A DNA stretch of 10,975 nt from Lachnospiraceae bacterium. GTDB lineage: Bacteria; Bacillota; Clostridia; Lachnospirales; Lachnospiraceae. The translations under genes were made by a program, and so were the position numbers. Shown one piece after another: positions 1-5,522 of the stretch (position 1 is the stretch's first letter; the number at the start of each line of letters is the position of its first letter). A model generated the notes under the pieces. That model had not been told where the DNA came from. It saw only the letters and a list, made by a program, of their open reading frames with translations, and ran no database searches. The stretch lies in assembly GCA_021202715.1 (NCBI GenBank), contig JAJQCL010000026.1, forward strand, positions 1 to 10,975, written 5' to 3'.

Positions 1-393
1 CGGGATTGCTGCGGCTACCGCCACGTCTGGTCCTATCTGGTGAATCTGGGGCAGGTTACACACTACCTGGCAGACTACTTTACCTATCCGCACAATGAAT
101 GCTTCCCTGGCGGCCTCCTGGATCATTTTTTCTATGAAAAAGATCTGATCACTGCCATGCGGGACTACATTGAGGAGCTGGAAAAATGCCCGCCCGCCGT
201 CTTTCCTCCGGCGCCGCGGACAATGGACGAACTGATCACCCATCTGCAGCAGCTCCATCAGGAATACCAGCAACAGGCCATCAACTGCGCCCTGGACTGC
301 CAGTACATCGCCCGCATCTGCCTGGAGACCTTTCAGGCGCTCCTTCTCCTCGATACGCTCTCTGAACCGCAGAGACAGGCCGCCGCGGCCTAG
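1..393 (+). CDS. Zinc-dependent phospholipase C-like protein, C-terminal part (5' end outside window)
   Basis: The frame is open from base 1, so the gene begins upstream; 130 residues are visible and end at TAG 391-393. I see the metal-ligand spacing of the zinc-dependent phospholipase C family (alpha-toxin type): THYLAD with H21 and D25, then H31 six residues after the Asp, then DHFFYE with H42 and E46. In Clostridium perfringens alpha-toxin the equivalents are H126, D130, H136, H148 and E152, with nearly identical spacing. The family binds three metal ions and cleaves phospholipid head groups, but many short Lachnospiraceae members have no tested activity. The tail (about residues 60-130) is helical, rich in Gln, Leu and Ala, and has no C-terminal membrane-binding C2-type domain, so a toxin role is not implied. 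A GTG at 40 would cut off conserved sequence and is unlikely to be the start. Any signal peptide would lie outside the window. The family call rests on motif spacing alone. Confidence 0.65.
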   Translation, partial: RDCCGYRHVWSYLVNLGQVTHYLADYFTYPHNECFPGGLLDHFFYEKDLITAMRDYIEELEKCPPAVFPPAPRTMDELITHLQQLHQEYQQQAINCALDCQYIARICLETFQALLLLDTLSEPQRQAAAA

Positions 394-452
394 AGCAAAA
401 CTCCGGCCAACGTTCATACTGTTCACATTTTCCGGCAAGGTATAAAACAAGT

Positions 453-493
453 GCCCCGCAAAGAGACAGTCCTCTCTCTGCGGGGCGTTTTTT
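453..493 (+). terminator. Rho-independent terminator after the phospholipase C-like gene
   Basis: GCCCCGCA at 453-460 pairs with TGCGGGGC at 479-486. The stem can extend inward through AAGAGA/TCTCTC with one mismatch. TTTTTT follows at 488-493. It lies 60 bases after the + strand stop and 70 bases before the galE stop. Read on the minus strand the exit is only moderately T-rich (ACTTGTTTTATA), so it may also serve galE weakly. Confidence 0.85.
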
Positions 494-563
494 CTGTTCT
501 TCCTTCATACTTCCTGCGATATCAGAGATTTCTGCCGACACGACAGTCCTCCGCTCTCCCTGT

Positions 564-1583
564 TCAGGCCTTCCGGTACCCGTCCGGATTCTGCGTCTGC
601 CAGCGCCAGGCATCCTCACACATCTCCTCGATGCCCCGCTCGGCTTTCCAGCCCAGTTCCCGCTCCGCCAGAGACGGATCGGCATAGCAGGTGGCGATAT
701 CGCCGGGACGTCTGGCCTGAATCTCATAGGGAATCTCATGGCCGCAGGCCTTCTCGAAGCTCTTCACCACATCCAGCACGCTGTAGCCGCTGCCGGTGCC
801 CAGGTTAAACACCAGAATCCCGTGCTGCACCTGCGCCAGCTTCTCGATGGCTTTTACATGGCCCCGGGCCAGATCAACGCCATGAATGTAGTCGCGTACG
901 CCGGTGCCGTCCGGCGTATCGTAATCATTGCCAAAGACCCGCAGCTTCGGCAGCTTGCCGATGGCAACCTGTGCCACATAGGGCAGCAGATTGTTGGGGA
1001 TCCCCTTGGGGTCCTCCCCGATGCGTCCGCTCCGGTGCGCGCCGATTGGATTGAAATACCGCAGCAGCATAATATTCCAGGTGTCATCCGACACATAAAA
1101 ATCCCGGAACATCTCCTCCTGCATCAGCTTTGTCCGTCCATAGGGATTGGTGACATGAAGCGGGAAATCCTCCCGGATCGGCACCGTGGCCGGATCCCCA
1201 TAAACCGTGGCCGAAGAGCTGAACACCAGACTCTTCACGCCATGCTGACGCATGACATCGCAGAGCACCAGCGTCCCGGTGATGTTGTTCCAGTAATATT
1301 CCAAAGGTTTGGCGACGGATTCTCCCACCGCCTTGAGACCGGCAAAATGGATCACCGCCTCGATCTCCTCCTGCGAGAAAATCTTCTCCATCGCCTCCCG
1401 ATCGAGGATATCCGCCTCATAAAAGGTCAGAGCACGGCCCGTGATCTCCTGCACCCGCCGCAGAGACTCCGCGCTGGCGTTGGACAGGTTGTCCACCACA
1501 ACGACCTCATATCCGGCCTCCAACAGCTCCACACATGTATGACTGCCGATAAAACCGGCGCCTCCTGTGACTAAAATCGACAT
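564..1583 (-). CDS. galE: UDP-glucose 4-epimerase
   Basis: The enzyme interconverts UDP-glucose and UDP-galactose with bound NAD+ in the Leloir pathway, supplying galactose for catabolism and for surface glycans; it is cytosolic. The 339-residue product matches the usual length (E. coli 338). It is an extended short-chain dehydrogenase: the Rossmann motif GGAGFIG is at residues 7-13, the NAD-ribose contact DN at 31-32, SSSATVYG at 122-129 with catalytic Ser124, the catalytic pair Tyr148-Lys152 in YGRTK, RYFNPIGAH near 175-183, and RRPGD at 291-295. The residue equivalent to E. coli Tyr299 is Cys299, as in human GALE, which suggests room for N-acetylated UDP-sugars. The ATG is preceded by GTGAGGA (1591-1597) at good spacing. 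No other gal genes are nearby, so it stands alone here, convergent with the upstream phospholipase-like gene. No convincing promoter was found. Confidence 0.96.
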   Translation of the reverse strand: MSILVTGGAGFIGSHTCVELLEAGYEVVVVDNLSNASAESLRRVQEITGRALTFYEADILDREAMEKIFSQEEIEAVIHFAGLKAVGESVAKPLEYYWNNITGTLVLCDVMRQHGVKSLVFSSSATVYGDPATVPIREDFPLHVTNPYGRTKLMQEEMFRDFYVSDDTWNIMLLRYFNPIGAHRSGRIGEDPKGIPNNLLPYVAQVAIGKLPKLRVFGNDYDTPDGTGVRDYIHGVDLARGHVKAIEKLAQVQHGILVFNLGTGSGYSVLDVVKSFEKACGHEIPYEIQARRPGDIATCYADPSLAERELGWKAERGIEEMCEDAWRWQTQNPDGYRKA

Positions 1584-1725
1584 ACTCTTTTCCTCACTTC
1601 CCGATTTTCTTTCATTTTCAGAAATCCATTCACCGCACGCTGTAACACGATTCTCTGAATCTCACCCTTCGTACATTCCGGTTTTACAGCCTTTGTCACT
1701 CTTTTCCGATCCTGTCCACGATGTA

Positions 1726-1755
1726 TAGACCCTTCATTTTCGCATACACTATGAT
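1726..1755 (+). promoter_or_regulatory. Weak candidate promoter for the 51-residue membrane protein
   Basis: TAGACC (1726-1731) and TATGAT (1750-1755) are 18 bases apart, which fits a sigma-A promoter with a poor -35 box. It would give a leader of about 68 bases before the ATG at 1830. The rest of the 1584-1829 interval shows no RNA gene, no strong hairpin and no clear galE promoter on the other strand. Confidence 0.3.
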
Positions 1756-1829
1756 GTAAGAGGCGTTCTTTTCGCCCCGCTATTCAAAGGACTTCATGTT
1801 TTTTTCATTTCGAACCGAAAGGAGCTCCC

Positions 1830-1985
1830 ATGCCCGTCTATCTTTTCATCGGACTTTTTTTCATTGTCTTCCTTCTCTTCATCTGCTGCCTCGCCCGGGC
1901 TGCCGGAGAGACAGACCGCCGGGAGGATGACCGGCAGCAGATCCTGTTTCTGGAGCACTATCGCAGAAAGCATGACCGAGGATAG
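1830..1985 (+). CDS. Small single-pass membrane protein, 51 residues
   Basis: This short frame runs ATG 1830 to TAG 1983-1985 and is preceded by AAAGGAG (about 1818-1824), a near-perfect ribosome binding site six bases from the ATG, which is the main reason to accept it. Residues 4-21 form one strongly hydrophobic segment rich in Phe, Leu and Ile, ending in two Cys residues. A charged cytoplasm-type tail follows (ETDRREDDRQQ, then LEHYRRKHDRG). The charge pattern (short N-terminus, positively charged C-tail) suggests the tail faces the cytosol. I do not recognise the family and assign no function. The stop lies 13 bases from the stop of the convergent ggt-like pseudogene, with no terminator between them. 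The frame also crosses no conserved coding sequence on the other strand, so it is not a shadow. Confidence 0.65.
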   Translation: MPVYLFIGLFFIVFLLFICCLARAAGETDRREDDRQQILFLEHYRRKHDRG

Positions 1986-1998
1986 AAGACGCGGCACA

Positions 1999-3610
1999 CT
2001 ACCAGGCCGCAACCGTCCCGTCTGCCCGCGGCTCCGCCGCCCCGGCCAGAACGCCGTTCGGAAGGCGGCAGATGATCTCACCCTTTCCGAAGGGAAAGCT
2101 GTCGTGCTGGATACGCACCTGATGTCCACGGGCTGCCAGTTCATGGACAATCCTCTGCGGTACGCTGCATTCCAGCTCCACCGTTTTCCCGTTCATCCAC
2201 TGCCACCGCGGCGCATTCAGAGCGTCCTGTGGATTCATGTGGAAATCAAGCAGGTTGGTGACCACCTGGACATGTCCCTGCGGCTGCATGAAAGCCCCCA
2301 TGACGCCGAAGGGTCCCACAGGTTCTCCATTCCGGGTCATAAAACCAGGAATGATCGTGTGATAGGGCTTCTTGCCACCGGCAAGCAGGTTATCATGCCC
2401 CGGTTCCAGCGAAAAATTGTTCCCACGGTTGTGCAGAGCGATCCCCGTACCGGGGACCACCAGACCGGAGCCCCAGCTCATATAGTTGCTCTGGATATAA
2501 GAGACCATATTTCCCTCGTCATCCGCCGTACACAGATACACCGTACCGCCGCGCTGCGGGCGACCGACCACAGGCTCCATCGCGGTGTGTCCGATGAGGC
2601 GCCGCCTCTCCTCGGCATAGGTCTCCGAGAGCAGATCGCGCACCGTCACCTGCATGTGGCGCGGGTCGGTCACGTAATTCTTTACATCCATATAGGCCAG
2701 CTTCATGGCTTCGATCTGCCGGTGATAAACCTCCGCGCTCTCCCGCTCCCCCTCAAAGGAAAACCCCTTCAGGATGTTCAGAGCCATCAGCGCGGAGATC
2801 CCGTGTCCGTTGGGCGGGATCTCATGAATGTCATACCCGCTGTAATTCAGGCTGATCGGTTCCACCCACTCCGTCTGATATTCTTCAAAATCCTCTTTCT
2901 AGAAATATCCCCCGTATTGATCGGAGAAAGCCACGATCCGCTCCATGAGGTCGCCCCGGTAGAAGCTCTCCGCCTCCGTCGCAGCGATGGACTCCAGACT
3001 TTTCGCCATTTCCTCACATTTCCAGATGTCTCCCGGGTGCGGCGCCGCCCCATTCACCGAAAATGTGTCAAACCACTGCTGAAACTCCTCCCCCCGCAGT
3101 TCCCGTGCATAGGTTTCAAACATCACCTGCCACCGGGCCGCATTGTTCGCGGAGACCGGGTTGTCCCTCCCGCGCATAGCGAATGGCAGATTCCATGACA
3201 TCCTTCAGGCTCAGCCGTCCATATTTCCGGGACAGTTCAGCCCAGGCGGAGGGCGCCCCCGGAACCGTCACCGCTTCAAAGCCATATTTCGGCATCCGCC
3301 GCAGCCCCTTCTCCCAGAGCACTTCCGCCGAGAGCCTGCGCGGCGCCGGGCCGCTGGCATTCAGACCATGCAGCTTCCCCTCCGTCCAGACCAGAGCAAA
3401 GGCATCCCCGCCGATCCCGTTGGAGCCACACTCCGTCACAGTCAGACAGGTCGCCGTCGCGATCGCGGCATCGATGGCATTTCCGCCCCGCCGCAGGATC
3501 TCCAGCCCGGCCTGCGCGGCCAGCGGCTGTGAAGTGGCGACCATGCCCCGCCCTCCATAAACTACATTTCGCTGCGACGGATAGCGGTTGATCAACGCAT
3601 CAAAAGTCAT
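1999..3610 (-). pseudogene. Gamma-glutamyltransferase family gene, broken by a frameshift and an in-frame stop
   Basis: If repaired, this encodes about 536 residues, the normal size for a YwrD-type gamma-glutamyltransferase without a signal peptide. Such enzymes are Ntn-hydrolases that cleave themselves before a catalytic Thr and transfer or hydrolyse the gamma-glutamyl group of glutathione-like substrates. Start: ATG 3608-3610 after AGGAGGG (3619-3625). Segment 1 reads MTFDALINRYPSQRN..., with RRGGNAIDAAIA and CGSNGIGGDAFA, to about 3170. There one extra base moves the frame, since conserved NPVSANNAARW continues in another frame. Segment 2 then reaches a TAG at 2899-2901 after DQYGGYF. The same frame resumes at once with KEDFEEYQ, then EIPPNGHG and the nucleophile region RGGTVYL (Thr codon 2542-2544), ending at TAG 1999. 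No other conserved part is missing. Two independent lesions make a simple loss of function likely, unless they are sequencing errors. It is divergent from marR, which probably once regulated it. Confidence 0.88.
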
Positions 3611-3723
3611 TGTCCTGTCCCTCCTGTGCTTCTTCCCTGACGTATGACGCTCGTTCGTGCGCCGTTTGTGATGGCGGGATACACAAAAATGTCTTTTTTT
3701 ATAAATACCAGGTGCCTGTTCTC

Positions 3724-3756
3724 TTGACATCTTTGAGAAAAAGACATATGATGTCA
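3724..3756 (+). promoter_or_regulatory. marR promoter with overlapping operator-like inverted repeats
   Basis: TTGACA (3724-3729) and TATGAT (3747-3752) with a 17-base spacer form a near-consensus sigma-A promoter; the predicted start is near 3759, giving a leader of about 60 bases. Two inverted repeats overlap it: GACAT-ATG-ATGTC (3743-3755) covers the -10 box, and TGACATC (3725-3731) pairs with GATGTCA (3750-3756) across the spacer. A further ATGTC is at 3689-3693. A MarR dimer binding here could repress its own gene and the divergent ggt-like gene. The operator role is inference from position and symmetry. Confidence 0.65.
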
Positions 3757-3818
3757 TTGATTTTTTATTTCATGCAAAGCCATTCAATTCACTGACAAAA
3801 GAAAACGGGGGCTTTACC

Positions 3819-4253
3819 TTGGATACCACTTTTTCACAAAAGCTGTTTGATTTTTACCGGAGTATCTACGTAAACATGGAAAAACTTTACAGCCGGATTC
3901 TGGAAGATGAAGATCTGTCCGTGATCCAGCTGCGGCTTCTCCTGACGGTTCGCGCCTGCGGGGAGATCCCCGTCGGTCAGCTCGGTCAGAAGATCGGCAT
4001 GAACAGCGGGAACTGCTCCTCCATGTGCAAGAAAATGGAGCAGAAAAATCTGCTGGCAAGACGCCGGCGCCGTGAGGACGAGCGCATCGTCTGTCTGGCT
4101 CTGACTCCGGAAGGACAGATCGTCGCCGATCGGATCCTGACGCGGCTGAAGGATCTCCATGACTATGTGTGCGGCAGCCTCAGCGAAGAGGAAATGAACC
4201 ACATCGCTCAGAGCATGGACATCGTTACCAGCTATGTCAACCGTCTCGTTTGA
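3819..4253 (+). CDS. MarR-family transcriptional regulator
   Basis: A 144-residue winged-helix dimer-type repressor of typical MarR length, acting on DNA in the cytosol. Residues 1-45 form the dimerisation helix region. A helix-turn-helix spans about 49-80 (EIPVGQLGQKIG, then NSGNCSSMCKKMEQKNLL as recognition helix), and the wing is RRRREDERIVCLALTPEG (about 82-99) with the conserved D-x-R motif. C-terminal helices (105-144) close the dimer. The start is TTG 3819 behind a weak GGGGG-type site; there is no alternative ATG upstream in frame with conserved sequence. Cys66 and Cys70 both lie in the recognition helix, which is unusual, but a redox role is speculative. The gene is divergent from the ggt-like pseudogene, and palindromes cover its own promoter, so autoregulation and control of that neighbour are likely. 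Ligand and targets cannot be read from the sequence. Confidence 0.9.
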   Translation: MDTTFSQKLFDFYRSIYVNMEKLYSRILEDEDLSVIQLRLLLTVRACGEIPVGQLGQKIGMNSGNCSSMCKKMEQKNLLARRRRREDERIVCLALTPEGQIVADRILTRLKDLHDYVCGSLSEEEMNHIAQSMDIVTSYVNRLV

Positions 4254-4259
4254 CAAACT

Positions 4260-4347
4260 CGAGTGGGAGGCGACTCGCCGCCTCTTACTCGCCTGCGTGA
4301 GCTACGTTCGGCGTCAGCCGGAAAAACTCCTTGCGCAGCCCTGCGCA
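4260..4347 (+). repeat. Series of three hairpins directly after marR
   Basis: The first is a 13-base stem: CGAGTGGGAGGCG (4260-4272) pairs with CGCCTCTTACTCG (4279-4291), with two internal G.U pairs, so it is stable only as + strand RNA. The second is a short stem CGGC/GCCG (4309-4320). The third is TGCGCAG (4332-4338) with CTGCGCA (4341-4347) and a two-base loop. None has a T-tract. They fill the gap between the marR stop and the terminator and may be an intergenic repeat family or a structured 3' end. Confidence 0.5.
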
Positions 4348-4356
4348 TATTTCGTG

Positions 4357-4390
4357 AAACAGGAGTCTCCTCTGCGGAGGCTCCTGTTTT
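4357..4390 (+). terminator. Terminator between marR and the metY-like pseudogene
   Basis: AAACAGGAG (4357-4365) pairs with CTCCTGTTT (4381-4389). The stem continues inward through CCTC/GGAG, and GTTTTG follows on the + strand. On the minus strand the exit is CTCCTGTTTCACG, so the site may work in both directions for these convergent genes. Confidence 0.75.
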
Positions 4391-4413
4391 GTACCTTCCG
4401 TTCTCCGGCTCCC

Positions 4414-5176
4414 TTATTTTGCGGCCGCCAGAGCCTGCTCCACGTCGGCGATGATATCCGCGGCGTCCTCAATTCCCGTGCTGAAACGGATCAGATCCGG
4501 GCGCACACCGGCTTCCACCAGCTGCTCGTCATTCAGCTGACGGTGCGTATGGCTGGCCGGATGAAGCACGCAGGTTCGGGCATCCGCTACATGCGTGACA
4601 ATCGCGACAAGCTTCAGGTTGTCCATAAAACGTACCGCCATGTCCCGTCCGCCCTTCAGGCCGAAGGACAGCACGCCGCAGGTGCCGTTCGGCATATATT
4701 TCTGTGCCAGCTCATAATACTTATCTCCGGGCAGGCCGGGGTATTCCACCCAGCCCACCTCCGGGCGGCTCTGCAGATACTCCGCTACCTTCCGGGCGTT
4801 CTCGCAGTGTCTGGGCATCCGCAGATGCAGGGATTCCAGTCCCAGATTCAGGATGAAGGCATTCATGGGAGCCTGACAAGTCCCCAGATCGCGCATCAGC
4901 TGCGCCACCGCTTTCTGAATATATCCCATCTTCCCGAACTTCTCCGCATAGACAATCCCGTGATAAGATTCATCCGGCGTACACATGCCGGGGAATTTCT
5001 CCGCATGCGCCATCCAGTCAAATTTGCCGCTGTCTACGATACAGCCGCCCCATCGTGTCGCTGTCCTCGTATTTAAACGTCGTGCTCTGGTAGATCGGAA
5101 GCACCCGGGGCTCTCCGTTCCCCGGTTTCCAGCCGCCCTGCACGCAGATCGTATCTCTTCCGTAATTCTGTTCCAT
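4414..5176 (-). pseudogene. metY: O-acetylhomoserine sulfhydrylase-type PLP enzyme with a large internal deletion
   Basis: The intact family enzyme is a homotetrameric PLP protein of about 420-430 residues that makes homocysteine (or methionine) from O-acetylhomoserine and sulfide. Here the N-terminus is correct: ATG 5174-5176 after AGGAGG (5182-5187), reading MEQNYGRDTICVQGGWKPG and then PIYQSTTFKYEDSDTMGRL. At 5041-5050 the sequence jumps, in a different frame, to GGCIVDSGKFDW and continues cleanly through FPGMCTPDESYHG, HVADARTCVLHPASHTHRQL and RFSTGIEDAADI to TAA 4414. About 170 codons are missing, including the cofactor-binding core and the STTK-type lysine that normally lies shortly before GGCIVDSG. 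The product cannot be active in either frame. Both flanks match the family closely, so the loss looks recent. The related cystathionine gamma-synthase and methionine gamma-lyase families are less likely given the flanks. Confidence 0.88.
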
Positions 5177-5296
5177 CCTGTCCTCCTGTCTCCCGGATCC
5201 ATGTGATATTCGAGTTAAGATCATTCACAGATTTCCCGAAGAGCGCCCTGCAGACGTCATCCGCAGGCAGCGATTTCCCTTCCGAAATCCTCATTC

Positions 5297-5325
5297 AGTA
5301 TAAGATTATTCCCTGTTTCCGTCAA
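5297..5325 (-). promoter_or_regulatory. Promoter of the metY-like pseudogene
   Basis: On the minus strand TTGACG (5325-5320) and TATACT (5302-5297) are 17 bases apart, a strong sigma-A match. The start would be near 5290, leaving a leader of about 114 bases. The leader holds a small CCTGC/GCAGG hairpin but no SAM-I riboswitch core or T-box that I can recognise. Confidence 0.65.
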
Positions 5326-5453
5326 TCTGTCGGGCAAATTTTGTCTTTCTCCTTCCATGCCGCCCCGCAGCCGGAGCCATCGGGAGCTGATTCATATGTT
5401 TTTGTATCATTTATATATTTTTATGCTATTTTGTATAATCTGATGTTTTTTCT

Positions 5454-5482
5454 TTGACAGTATGAATGGTTTATGTTACACT
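5454..5482 (+). promoter_or_regulatory. fbp promoter with extended -10
   Basis: TTGACA (5454-5459) and TACACT (5477-5482) have a 17-base spacer, and TG at 5474-5475 makes an extended -10 element. The start would be near 5489, 34 bases before the ATG. A second, weaker candidate lies upstream: TATAAT at 5434-5439 with only TTATAT as its -35 (5411-5416). The surrounding 5400-5460 stretch is strongly AT-rich. Confidence 0.7.
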
Positions 5483-5522
5483 TAAAGAAGTTTTAGCGAA
5501 ATATTTTCCGAAAGGAGCCCCC

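Noticed and set aside
451..687. Open frame of 78 codons on the plus strand
   Set aside because: Starts inside the terminator hairpin and ends antisense to galE; no ribosome binding site.
738..1574. Open frame of 278 codons on the plus strand
   Set aside because: Antisense to galE, no ribosome binding site, no recognisable domain.
2899..2901. TAG as pyrrolysine or other recoding codon in the ggt-like gene
   Set aside because: The same gene also has a frameshift, the family has no pyrrolysine members that I know of, and no Pyl genes are visible; a nonsense mutation or sequencing error is simpler.
1864..3198. Open frame of 444 codons on the plus strand
   Set aside because: Antisense to the ggt-like pseudogene over nearly all its length; rich in Arg, His and Pro with no domain.
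5073..5294. Small open frame starting MRISEGKS in the metY-like leader
   Set aside because: Its ATG lies upstream of the predicted transcription start, and its end runs through the metY-like coding sequence in the wrong frame.
5177..5296. SAM riboswitch or T-box in the metY-like leader
   Set aside because: A methionine-related gene made this worth a look, but neither the SAM-I core nor a T-box sequence is present.
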